Shown here: in pieces, positions 16,320 to 24,455 of the stretch
Layout of the letters: each line of letters begins with the position of its first letter
How positions within the stretch are numbered: position 1 is the first letter of the stretch
Assembly: GCA_014728955.1 (NCBI GenBank)
Contig: WJKT01000064.1
Span: 1 to 25,138, forward strand
Direction: 5' to 3'
Length of the DNA: 25,138 nucleotides
From: Candidatus Peregrinibacteria bacterium
GTDB lineage: Bacteria; Patescibacteriota; Gracilibacteria; UBA1369; PNNO01
Translations under genes and position numbers: made by a program
Notes under the pieces: generated by a model
Told to the model about the DNA's origin: nothing
What the model saw: the letters and a program-made list of their open reading frames with translations, nothing else
The model's database searches: none

Positions 16320-16898
16320 ATGGCTGACAAGGACCTCTCTCCAAAAGTTCAGCAACGTATACTTGAGGAATTCAAAACTAACAAAGAGGTGTTTGAAGAA
16401 CTCTACACCTTTTATTATGAACGAATCCTGAAGTATTTGCTGAAGCGAACGGCTTCCGCGGAAAGTGCATATGACTTAACGGCGGAAACCTTTATTAAAG
16501 CATTTGAATCCTTACACAAATTCAAATGGACGGGCGTGTCTATTAAGGTATGGCTTTATAGAATCGCTATCAATCAATTGAAAAATCATAGAAGAAAACC
16601 AAAAAACATTGTCCTCACTGAAAAAATGGAAGGACTCGAACAAATGCGAACAGAAGCGAAAGAAGAACTTGAAGAGCTCGATAAAACATTATTCGGCGAT
16701 GAAGATCTTACCAAGTTAAGTGATGCAATAGCGACATTGAATCCAAAATATCAACATGTTGTCAGTTTGCATTACTTTGAAGGAATGTCTCACGAAGAAA
16801 TTGCAACGGTCATTCAACGTTCAAAAAGCGCCGTCAAATCGATGATGCACAGAGCGCTTACCAATTTACGTCAATTATTAGCACCTAACGCTTTATAA
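16320..16898 (+). CDS. ECF-type RNA polymerase sigma factor (first)
   Basis: The 192-residue product has sigma region 2 at ~24-93 (including DLTAETFIKAFESL and a WLYRIAINQLKNHRR core-binding/-10 recognition block) and region 4 at ~136-187 (LNPKYQHVVSLHYFEGMSHE, then a helix-turn-helix ending in SAVKSMMHRALTNLRQLL). Region 3 is absent, as in ECF factors. The frame extends to an ATG at 16257, but that would add 21 aromatic/His-rich residues not typical of the family; I chose 16320, where MADKDLSPK begins. Two bases separate its stop from the ATG of the alpha-2-macroglobulin gene, so the two are cotranscribed and probably translationally coupled. The place right behind an ECF sigma gene is normally held by its anti-sigma factor. 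The operon is preceded by a promoter-like element repeated elsewhere in the window. Confidence 0.92.
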   Translation: MADKDLSPKVQQRILEEFKTNKEVFEELYTFYYERILKYLLKRTASAESAYDLTAETFIKAFESLHKFKWTGVSIKVWLYRIAINQLKNHRRKPKNIVLTEKMEGLEQMRTEAKEELEELDKTLFGDEDLTKLSDAIATLNPKYQHVVSLHYFEGMSHEEIATVIQRSKSAVKSMMHRALTNLRQLLAPNAL

Positions 16899-16900
16899 TC

Positions 16901-19900
16901 ATGAAAAAATCATATAACGACCGTGAGGTCGACAAAAAAAAGCTCGATAAGAGCAAAAAATATCTTTGGAGATATATCCAAAAGAAGAAAAAGCTTGGCG
17001 GGTATGCCAAAGAGAAAAAAGAAAAGAAAGCGTTTTTCGCCACACTTTTCGCTCCAAAGAAAATCGCCTGGGCAAGCGTTATCGCGGTACTAACCATCAT
17101 TGCCGTTGTTGTAGGGCCAAACCTGCAAAATCTGCTTCGTGGAGGAATTGGAACCGTACCGAACATTGCCTATGCAAGTTTCGAAATGACCCCGTCAAAT
17201 CAGGACAGTACGGGTATTGATTCGGATACAACGTTCACACTTACGTCAACCGAAGATGTTGATGCAGCGGTTATTGAAGCAAACCTGGAAACAACACCGG
17301 AAACCGACATTAATGTTTCAAAGACTGCGGAAGGAGAATATCGGATTGAAGCGGCTCAGTCCCTGAATGCAAATACAATCTATACGTTCAGTATTGTCAG
17401 CAATAACGAAGACGGGCCTGAAGAATTCAGCTGGGCATACCAGGTAAAAGACGATTTTAAAATAAACGGAACCCTTCCCGGCGACAAGACATCGGGAGTG
17501 CCAGTCACCTCGGGAATCGAGATTCATTTCTCTCATGAGCAATTCAATCTTGAAGAGACAAAAAATTATGTACATATCTCTCCCGAAACAGAGGGGGCTT
17601 TTGAAAAACACCAGAAAACGCTCGTATATGTTCCGCGGGAAGCATTAAAGCTCGGAACAATCTATACCGTAACGGTTGAAAAGGGATTGCCACTGATCGG
17701 CTCAGAAAAAACATTACAAGAAGGCAAAACCTTCCAATTTGAAACAGCTCCCGAACAAACGTCATTTACAAAATTCCACTTTAATAATAATGCATACGAA
17801 GTTGGCACCGACCAACCTGTTGCACTCAAGGGCTATTTAAGAAACTTTACTGGTAACCTTGAAAACGAACCCGTCACGGCACCAACAACAGTATATGCAT
17901 TTGCAAACCAAAAAGATTATCTATCTATTGTTAATAACAAAAACGATCTTCCTACGTGGGCACGTGCGGCACGTTCAAACTACAAAGTAGACACGTCCAC
18001 GCTCACAAAAACAGCAGATATTGAAGGACAAATAGGAAAAGTAAACTGGCAAAGCTACCTGTATCTACCGGATATCAACCTACAAGAAGGGTACTATCTG
18101 GTTGAAGTAACTATGAATGGTCATATAACACAAACGTTCTTGCAGGTTACCGACCTTTCGGCATATATCTCAGTTACCAAAACAGATTCTATTGTATGGG
18201 TAAATGATGTACAAACCGGCAAGCCCGTTCCGGATGCAACCGTGAAAATCATCGAAACGGGTGAGACGACAACAACCGATAGCCGGGGAATTGCACAATT
18301 CACATTAACCCCTGAAGAATGGGGATATTACAACGTCGCCATTGCGTCGCCGGAAGAAAAAACACTGGTCACTGAGCTCTCGGTTATAAGTGCTGAAGCA
18401 AACGGCGATGACTATTGGTCGCTTATTAATACAGACAGGCCGGTATATCTACCTGATGACACCATCCGTTTCTGGGGCTTTCTGAAACCACGAACATCTA
18501 TGGCACGCCCTCTTGAAAATCTTACTCTTAAGATTACAGGGGGATGGGAAGGCACCACTATAGACACCGTTGATTTTGAAATGGACTCGGATACAACGTT
18601 CTCGGGAAGTTACGAACTTAAGGACATGCCTGCGGGATTCTATTATCTTTCTCTCTACGACGGGGATACCTATGTAATGCAGGAATATATTCAGATACAA
18701 ACCTATAAAAAACCTACATACGACATTAACGTTAAAGCCGACAAAAATGCGTATTATGCCGGAGAAACTATTTATTACGATATCTCATCTGAGTTTTTTG
18801 ACGGCACACCAATGCCACATCTTGAACTTATCTATAAAGATACTAACTCCGTCGAACCACACACGAAAAAAACCATTAAAACCGATGAAAAAGGTAAGGC
18901 TTCGATAGAGCAAACAGCCAAAATTACCTCTTCTTGTGATAGTTCCTCAAGCTACTGTTACGATGTGCAAAGCAATTATCTTACGCTGCGCCCTGTAATG
19001 GGAGAAGACAGCGATATCTTCGGGGAAGAAAGCGTACGGGTCTTTAGGTCACACCTTGATCTTGATGTTAAAACCGATGAAGAAGACAACAAGGCAATGC
19101 TTGATATCTCAGCACATTGGATCGACTTAGACAAGCTTAATAATGAGACAAACACTTCATATAACGATTATCTTGGCGATGCGGCACAAGACAGGACGAT
19201 CAAAGGAACCATCATTGAAAAATACTGGGAAAAAATTGAAATTGGACAACATTACGACTTCATAGAAAAACAAACCGTTAAAGAGTATCGCTATGAAGTA
19301 CGAAGTAATCCGTATGGAGAATTCACCGTTGGAACAGACGCAAAAGGAAATGCACAATATGATTTCGACATGCAACCGGATAAGTATTACGAAATACGCT
19401 TGGAAGCTCCGGACAATGATGGAAATAAAGCACATTACACTGCCTATGTTTACAATCCGACAACGCCAAGAAGCGAGTATTATCGTGTGGATATCACAAA
19501 CAGCAAACAGGACGGACGCAACAGATTTTCAATAAACGACACTGTTGAAGCGGCCTTAACAAACGGAGACAGCCCTGTTGCCGATCTTAAGGGCGGACGC
19601 GTATTATTCCTGCAATACAACAATGGACTGTTAGATTATTCGATCAAAAATGATCCGTATTATTCATTTATTTTCGGCAGCGAACATGTGCCGGGAGTAA
19701 CTATTAACGGTATTTGGTTCGATGGCGACACCTATAAAATCGGATGGGGCGATTACGCATGGCTCGATACTACACATAAAGAATTGGAAGTACGTATCAA
19801 CACCGATAAAGACTCATACGAGCCGGGTGAAAAGGTGACGCTTTCTCTTGAAGTTTCGGACAAAAACGATAAACCCGTTCAAGCCGAAGTAAATCTCAAT

Positions 19901-22273
19901 CTCGTTGATGAAGCATACTACAAAGCTGTATACGACAACATCATAGATCCACTCAGCGATATATATTCGTCATCGGGAGACGGCGTATTAAGCACCTATG
20001 GATCTCACCAAAACCCGGAAGTTAAAACAAGCGAAGGAATGGGAGGATGCTTTACGAAAGGAACAAAAATTCTCATGGCGAACGGAACATATAAAACTAT
20101 TGAACATATCCGCAAAGGAGATATGATTCTCACAAAAAGAGCCCCATTTTCAAACAAACTGGTTGCTGCAAAGGTAACAAATACCGTAGAACATACCGTT
20201 AACGGATATATGGTTGTTAACGACACACTTGAAGTAACCGGTGAGCACGTACTTCTTATTAACGGAAAATGGGACACAGCCTCTACGATCAAGGTGGGAG
20301 ATCGTCTCTTAGGAAAAGATAATGAGGAAATCCCGGTTACATCTGTACGAACAGTAACCGAGCAAACAAACGTCTACAATTTTGAAGTTGAGAAATATCA
20401 TACCTATATTGCAAACGATATTTACGTGCATAACGATAAAGGCGGTGACGGTGTTCGAAACGACTTTGAAGATACCGCTACCTTCCAGTCGGTAACAACG
20501 AACAGCAACGGAAAAGCACGACTTGAATTCCAGGTTCCCGACAATGTTACAACATGGCGAGTTATGGCAACCGCTATCGATACGGAAAATCTACAAGTGG
20601 GGTTGGGAGTCGACGCAGTACAGGTAACGCTTCCGCTCTTTGGAGACTTTATTATGAATAAAGAATATTCGATAAAGGATACACCGAAAATCGGCATACG
20701 AGCGTTCGGAGAATCATTGTCGGATGGAGATGCCGTTGCATTCGGATTAACCGCAGAGTCTCTCGGTATTGAAGATACACGCGACATTGAAGGAAAAGCA
20801 TATCAAGCAAACTACCAGCCTCTTCCGGAATTAATAAAAGGCACACACACTATCCAATTGGATGTAGAAGCAAACGGCAAGAAAGATGCTCTCTCGGAAG
20901 ACATTCTTGTACGAGGGTCGCGATTAAATAAAAGCATCGTAGACATTATTCCAAAATTTACCAACGAAGATGACATCCCGCTTCCCGACGAGGGTTACGC
21001 ACAGGTATATTTAATGGACGGAGGAGTCAGTAGCTATTACGGAGCGCTTATGCATCTTTATTACTCTCACGGTGAACGACTTGAAAAACATCTTGGAGAA
21101 AAAGCTGCCATTGAGCTGCTTGATGAATATTTTGATCAGGATTTTGCTCCTCATTACAATACTGACTTTGAAGAATACCAGCAAAACGACGGCGGACTGG
21201 CTATCCTTCCATATGCAGACAGCGATCTTACAGTATCCGCATTAACCGTTGCATTCGATAACAATCCGGAACGATACAACGAGCGCCTACTAAAAAAGTA
21301 TTTTGAAAACTATTACACCAGTACGGACAGTAACCTTTCTGAAATAACCGCTTCACTGTTGGGACTTGCAAGCCTGAACGAGCCGGTATTAACAAGTCTG
21401 AATGCAATACAGAATGAAGAAAAACTATCTACCGTTGATATGTTTTATATCGGACTGGCATTTGAACAATTGGGCAGCAAAGAGGATGCAAAAAAAATGT
21501 ACAACCGTGCGATAAGCGAAATGGATGAGACCTCGGTGCAGGAAAATGCTCTGGCAACCGTTTTGGCCGCTTCTCTTCAGTATAAAGATGATGCCGCCAC
21601 CTATTGGAATGAAGTCAGATTTTATACAAGCAAAGACGATCTGTTAAACCTTTATCTTATTGGTTATGTAAAAGAAGGACTTGCATACGCAAGCGACAAA
21701 AAGGTGAGCTTTACCGTCCACGTCGGCAATATGGATGAAGATAAGACGCTTGAACAATGTGAAGTATATTCAGCGCTTGCACATAGTACAAAAGGTATCC
21801 GCATTAATAACATCGAAGGCGACCTTGCAGCGGTGGTACATTACAAACAAGCAGTACAACCAAAGCAGTTTAAACGAGACGACAGAGTACGTATTTCCAG
21901 AACATACGAAGTAGTTGGGGAGCCGGAAAAAACATATTATGAAGTGGACGACATTGTTAAAATCACCTTAAAGTTTTCCGTTAACGAAACGATGCCGGAT
22001 AAGGCGTATCATATAGTAGACATTGTCCCAAGCGGATTACAGATTCTTGGGAATCCGGGTTCACTTGCCTTACGGGCGCGCAATCCATACAAAATTTACA
22101 ACCAGGAAGCACACTTTAGCTATTTCCCCGGTCAATACTCAACACCGGTTAGAACATACTACGCAAAGGTGATTCATCCGGGAACATTCTACGCTGATCC
22201 GGCAAAAATCGAAGTATTCGAAAATCCGGAAATTGCTAACATAAGTGGTGCAAAGACAATTGAAATACAATAA
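16901..22273 (+). CDS. Membrane-anchored alpha-2-macroglobulin family protein with an inserted Hint domain
   Basis: Alpha-2-macroglobulins are giant protease traps. Residues 1-54 are a strongly basic, presumably cytoplasmic tail; ~55-73 is a membrane anchor (AWASVIAVLTIIAVVVG). Two Ig-like (Big_5-type) domains follow at ~92-180 and ~189-285, then macroglobulin domains, with the MG2-type NTDRPVYLPDDTIRFWGF near 506-525. After the VDEAYY strand (the A2M counterpart of VDKS/VDEA that precedes the bait) comes a short loop, then a 129-residue Hint domain (1050-1178), then VRNDFEDTATF and LPD-type NGKARLEFQVPDNVTTWR of the A2M domain (~1186-1280). The helical thioester-type domain is recognisable (~1370-1640, with DGGLAILPYADSDLTVSAL), but the CxEQ thioester is missing. 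Its place behind an ECF sigma gene, with a basic cytosolic tail, suggests it also acts as a sensor or anti-sigma factor. No close standard architecture with Hint at this position is known to me. Confidence 0.9.
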   Translation: MKKSYNDREVDKKKLDKSKKYLWRYIQKKKKLGGYAKEKKEKKAFFATLFAPKKIAWASVIAVLTIIAVVVGPNLQNLLRGGIGTVPNIAYASFEMTPSNQDSTGIDSDTTFTLTSTEDVDAAVIEANLETTPETDINVSKTAEGEYRIEAAQSLNANTIYTFSIVSNNEDGPEEFSWAYQVKDDFKINGTLPGDKTSGVPVTSGIEIHFSHEQFNLEETKNYVHISPETEGAFEKHQKTLVYVPREALKLGTIYTVTVEKGLPLIGSEKTLQEGKTFQFETAPEQTSFTKFHFNNNAYEVGTDQPVALKGYLRNFTGNLENEPVTAPTTVYAFANQKDYLSIVNNKNDLPTWARAARSNYKVDTSTLTKTADIEGQIGKVNWQSYLYLPDINLQEGYYLVEVTMNGHITQTFLQVTDLSAYISVTKTDSIVWVNDVQTGKPVPDATVKIIETGETTTTDSRGIAQFTLTPEEWGYYNVAIASPEEKTLVTELSVISAEANGDDYWSLINTDRPVYLPDDTIRFWGFLKPRTSMARPLENLTLKITGGWEGTTIDTVDFEMDSDTTFSGSYELKDMPAGFYYLSLYDGDTYVMQEYIQIQTYKKPTYDINVKADKNAYYAGETIYYDISSEFFDGTPMPHLELIYKDTNSVEPHTKKTIKTDEKGKASIEQTAKITSSCDSSSSYCYDVQSNYLTLRPVMGEDSDIFGEESVRVFRSHLDLDVKTDEEDNKAMLDISAHWIDLDKLNNETNTSYNDYLGDAAQDRTIKGTIIEKYWEKIEIGQHYDFIEKQTVKEYRYEVRSNPYGEFTVGTDAKGNAQYDFDMQPDKYYEIRLEAPDNDGNKAHYTAYVYNPTTPRSEYYRVDITNSKQDGRNRFSINDTVEAALTNGDSPVADLKGGRVLFLQYNNGLLDYSIKNDPYYSFIFGSEHVPGVTINGIWFDGDTYKIGWGDYAWLDTTHKELEVRINTDKDSYEPGEKVTLSLEVSDKNDKPVQAEVNLNLVDEAYYKAVYDNIIDPLSDIYSSSGDGVLSTYGSHQNPEVKTSEGMGGCFTKGTKILMANGTYKTIEHIRKGDMILTKRAPFSNKLVAAKVTNTVEHTVNGYMVVNDTLEVTGEHVLLINGKWDTASTIKVGDRLLGKDNEEIPVTSVRTVTEQTNVYNFEVEKYHTYIANDIYVHNDKGGDGVRNDFEDTATFQSVTTNSNGKARLEFQVPDNVTTWRVMATAIDTENLQVGLGVDAVQVTLPLFGDFIMNKEYSIKDTPKIGIRAFGESLSDGDAVAFGLTAESLGIEDTRDIEGKAYQANYQPLPELIKGTHTIQLDVEANGKKDALSEDILVRGSRLNKSIVDIIPKFTNEDDIPLPDEGYAQVYLMDGGVSSYYGALMHLYYSHGERLEKHLGEKAAIELLDEYFDQDFAPHYNTDFEEYQQNDGGLAILPYADSDLTVSALTVAFDNNPERYNERLLKKYFENYYTSTDSNLSEITASLLGLASLNEPVLTSLNAIQNEEKLSTVDMFYIGLAFEQLGSKEDAKKMYNRAISEMDETSVQENALATVLAASLQYKDDAATYWNEVRFYTSKDDLLNLYLIGYVKEGLAYASDKKVSFTVHVGNMDEDKTLEQCEVYSALAHSTKGIRINNIEGDLAAVVHYKQAVQPKQFKRDDRVRISRTYEVVGEPEKTYYEVDDIVKITLKFSVNETMPDKAYHIVDIVPSGLQILGNPGSLALRARNPYKIYNQEAHFSYFPGQYSTPVRTYYAKVIHPGTFYADPAKIEVFENPEIANISGAKTIEIQ
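20048..20434 (+). other. Hint / bacterial intein-like domain within the alpha-2-macroglobulin bait position
   Basis: The domain runs from C1050 to N1178 of the protein. It begins CFTKGTKILMANGTYKTIEH with the KGD typical of intein block A, contains TGEH (1113-1116) as the TxxH block B motif, and ends HTYIANDIYVHN with penultimate H1177 and terminal N1178. All residues for N-S acyl shift and Asn cyclisation are present. The +1 residue is Asp, not Cys/Ser/Thr, and no homing endonuclease is inserted, which fits type A bacterial intein-like domains rather than a true intein. Flanks are Gly-rich (EGMGG before, DKGGDG after). Confidence 0.88.
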
Positions 22274-22278
22274 ATCAT

Positions 22279-22313
22279 AAAAACCGCAACTTTTTTAATC
22301 TCACGTGTTATTG
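22279..22313 (+). promoter_or_regulatory. Second copy of the shared promoter-like element, before the lipoprotein gene
   Basis: AAAAACCGCAACTTTTTT, then N8, then GTGTTATTG repeats the element at 16212-16246, with GCAAC and GTGTTATTG again exactly 14 bases apart while the spacer sequence itself differs. It lies 35 bases before the ATG at 22349, starting right after the alpha-2-macroglobulin stop codon. It probably places the lipoprotein gene under the first ECF sigma factor. Confidence 0.55.
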
Positions 22314-22348
22314 TGTACCTAGTGTGAAAAATCTTAACCAATGTAACC

Positions 22349-22942
22349 ATGAAAAAACTCGCACTCGCAGGAATCGTATCGATCCTTGCAACAGTAGCCT
22401 TAAGCGGCTGCATGTCAGTACCGGAAGAGGACACTCAAGCTCCGGCTGACGAAACTACTCCTGTAGTGGAAGACGTACAGGAGGAAGAAACTGATGTTGA
22501 AGAAGATATTGCTAAAGACGAAGTTGAAGATACTGAAGAAGCAACAGAAGAAGAGGACGATAAATTCACGATAGCTTATACAGAAGGAAACGACCTATTC
22601 TACGGATGCAGCGAAGAAGCGATAGCTCTAAACGAAACTCTAAATGCAGGAGAAATCATGATGTTTAAAGCTTTCGAATCCGATTCAATGGATATCACTC
22701 TTTATAAGACTGAAAATCCTGATAAATTAACTAAAGAAGAGGTTGAAGCAATCGTTACTCCATGCGGAGAACTTGGTTCTAACCAAGTATTGGAAGTAAC
22801 TGATGAATACATGGTTGTAGGATATCCATACTGCACAGGTGGATTAGCACCAGATCCAGAATTACAACCAGAACAATACGCCGACTATGAAGCTTGCATG
22901 GTTGTACAAGAAGAATTAGCAGATCAATTCGAACTTGAATAA
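22349..22942 (+). CDS. Acidic lipoprotein with four-cysteine domain
   Basis: The N-terminus is a lipoprotein signal peptide with lipobox LSGC (C21 as the lipidated residue). Residues ~24-72 are a Glu/Asp/Thr-rich low-complexity linker that would hold the globular part off the membrane. Residues ~73-197 form a small domain with four cysteines (C87, C139, C162, C183) that could make two disulfides. I recognise no family. It follows the alpha-2-macroglobulin gene by 75 bases and is preceded by the same promoter-like element as the sigma operon, so it is a likely member of that regulon and a candidate partner of the protease trap at the cell surface. A strong terminator follows. Confidence 0.85.
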   Translation: MKKLALAGIVSILATVALSGCMSVPEEDTQAPADETTPVVEDVQEEETDVEEDIAKDEVEDTEEATEEEDDKFTIAYTEGNDLFYGCSEEAIALNETLNAGEIMMFKAFESDSMDITLYKTENPDKLTKEEVEAIVTPCGELGSNQVLEVTDEYMVVGYPYCTGGLAPDPELQPEQYADYEACMVVQEELADQFELE

Positions 22943-22961
22943 TTCATAGGAAGTAAGGCTT

Positions 22962-22995
22962 AAAAGACCTCTCCAAATATGGCGGGGTCTTTTTT
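22962..22995 (+). terminator. Intrinsic terminator after the lipoprotein gene
   Basis: AAAAGACC (22962-22969) pairs with GGTCTTTT (22986-22993), and the stem is extended inward by TCTCC against GGCGG with one mismatch, closing on a loop AAATAT. The T-run is 22990-22995. This separates the first sigma locus from the second. Confidence 0.9.
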
Positions 22996-23063
22996 GAAAT
23001 AAAACTCCCTCCAAATGTGTAGTACAATACAGACACCCCTTTTTTTAGATCTCTCTTGTCCGC

Positions 23064-23651
23064 ATGAAACCAACCGATGAACAATTAGTAGAGAAAAGTC
23101 TCAACGACAATAATGCTTTTGCCACACTGGTTGAACGATACGAACGCAGGCTTCTTCGTTATATCAAGCGTTTAACCGGTTATTACAATCATCATGCGGA
23201 AGACATCTTACAAGAAGTTTTTATTAAAATATACAAAAATCTTAATAATATCGATACGTCTTTATCCTTCTCCAGCTGGGCGTATCGAATTGCGCACAAT
23301 GAATCGATAAATCATCTTCGAAGCAAAAAAAGAAAACAAACAGATGCCCTGGAAACAAACGATCCGGAACAGTTTGATCTCATACAAATACTGGAAAGTG
23401 ATGATAATGTCTCAGATGCGATATCTCAAAAAGAACGAGCGGAAAAAGTACGAACTATTATTTATGCACTGCCTAAAAAATATCGTGATGTTCTTATCCT
23501 GTATTATCTTGAAGACCAAGATTATCAGGAAATCAGCGATATTTTGAAAAAACCTATCGGCACCGTAGGAACATTGCTCTCTCGAGCAAAAGCAAAATTC
23601 AAACAACGTGCCTATGATGAGAATCTTATAACATCAATACATCATGAGTAA
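23064..23651 (+). CDS. ECF-type RNA polymerase sigma factor (second)
   Basis: The 195-residue protein shows region 2 at ~22-90 (AEDILQEVFIKIYKNL, then FSSWAYRIAHNESINHLR) and region 4 at ~131-183 (ALPKKYRDVLILYYLEDQDY, then a helix-turn-helix ending GTVGTLLSRAKAKFKQR). It is a classical ECF factor closer to the consensus than the first one. Its last eight bases overlap the start of the membrane protein gene (ATGAGTAA), so the two are translationally coupled, the usual sigma/anti-sigma arrangement. A TACAAT at 23023-23028 could be a -10 box, but no good -35 is seen at 17 bases, so regulation is unclear. The repeated element of the first sigma locus is absent here, suggesting a different regulon. 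No Shine-Dalgarno. Confidence 0.95.
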   Translation: MKPTDEQLVEKSLNDNNAFATLVERYERRLLRYIKRLTGYYNHHAEDILQEVFIKIYKNLNNIDTSLSFSSWAYRIAHNESINHLRSKKRKQTDALETNDPEQFDLIQILESDDNVSDAISQKERAEKVRTIIYALPKKYRDVLILYYLEDQDYQEISDILKKPIGTVGTLLSRAKAKFKQRAYDENLITSIHHE

Positions 23652-24372
23652 GCTTAGCAGCACTATCATAAAAGAAATTAAAGAAAAGGATATCAAGCCC
23701 ATTCCAAAATGGCAGTTTGTATTACTGCATGTCGGCATGTGGGCTTTATTTGGATTTGCATTATTATTTGGCAGCCTGGCAACAGGGATTATCTTATTTC
23801 ACTTGGCAACAACGGATTGGGAAGTTGTCCCCCGCATTGCCGGAGGATTGCACAGTTTTATCTACGTTTTACCGTATATATGGATATTAGTTGTCGGGCT
23901 AATGATTTTTTTGGCAACCAAGATATACAAACACACAACAAAAGGATATAGAGTAAGACCATCAATCATTGTTACTATTGCCATTATCGCTTCACTCATA
24001 ATGGGAAGCATACTGTTTGCTACAAGATTCGCCCAGGGAATGGATAGATTACTTCGAGAAAAAGTACAACCGTATAGACACTATCAAGAATTGCGTGAAA
24101 AGGTATGGCAAGCACCGGAACAAGGCCTGCTACCGGGAAAGATTGTTAAAATGGACGATAATTCGCTCTGGATTATCGATGATTATACCGGAAAAAAATG
24201 GACCGTTGATGTGACCGACGCCATTTTCCCACCCCTTGCACCACCACGCATCGGCGACCACGTTGTTATAGTGGGAGAAAAAACAGCCCCCCTCACCTTT
24301 GACGCGGAAGGCGTACGACCCGCACCACACGTTCTTAAGGGTTTTAAGCAAAAAATTCAAAAAATGAAATAA
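23644..24372 (+). CDS. Three-helix membrane protein, probable anti-sigma factor
   Basis: The 242-residue protein has a basic N-terminal cytoplasmic segment (~1-22), three predicted membrane helices (~24-54, ~72-93, ~106-127) and a soluble C-terminal part (~128-242). By the positive-inside rule (basic KIYKHTTK between helices 2 and 3) the C-terminal part should be outside. That part contains a beta-rich stretch near 160-225 (LLPGKIVKMDDNSLWIIDD, then GDHVVIVGEK) that looks like a small OB-type barrel. I find no zinc-binding HxxxCxxC motif of the common anti-sigma domain. The call rests on the 8-base overlap with the ECF sigma gene. If right, the outer barrel is the sensor and the short N-terminal tail would hold the sigma factor. 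Confidence 0.8.
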   Translation: MSKLSSTIIKEIKEKDIKPIPKWQFVLLHVGMWALFGFALLFGSLATGIILFHLATTDWEVVPRIAGGLHSFIYVLPYIWILVVGLMIFLATKIYKHTTKGYRVRPSIIVTIAIIASLIMGSILFATRFAQGMDRLLREKVQPYRHYQELREKVWQAPEQGLLPGKIVKMDDNSLWIIDDYTGKKWTVDVTDAIFPPLAPPRIGDHVVIVGEKTAPLTFDAEGVRPAPHVLKGFKQKIQKMK

Positions 24373-24397
24373 AATCATGCTCCGCGGTGTATTAATA

Positions 24398-24441
24398 AGT
24401 GAAAGCGCTCGAGGCTTCACTCATTTACACCTTTATTTTTT
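24398..24441 (+). terminator. Hairpin after the membrane protein gene, weak terminator or regulatory stem
   Basis: AGTGAA-A-GC (24398-24406) pairs with GCTTCACT (24414-24421) with one bulged A and a GCTCGAG loop. The nearest T-run (24436-24441) is 15 bases beyond the stem, which is far for an intrinsic terminator, so partial read-through into the next gene is likely. Confidence 0.35.
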
Positions 24442-24455
24442 AACCACTGTGTACA

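Noticed and set aside
20048..20434. Full intein with normal splicing
   Set aside because: The residue after HN is Asp, not Cys/Ser/Thr, and there is no endonuclease; type A intein-like behaviour is the better reading.
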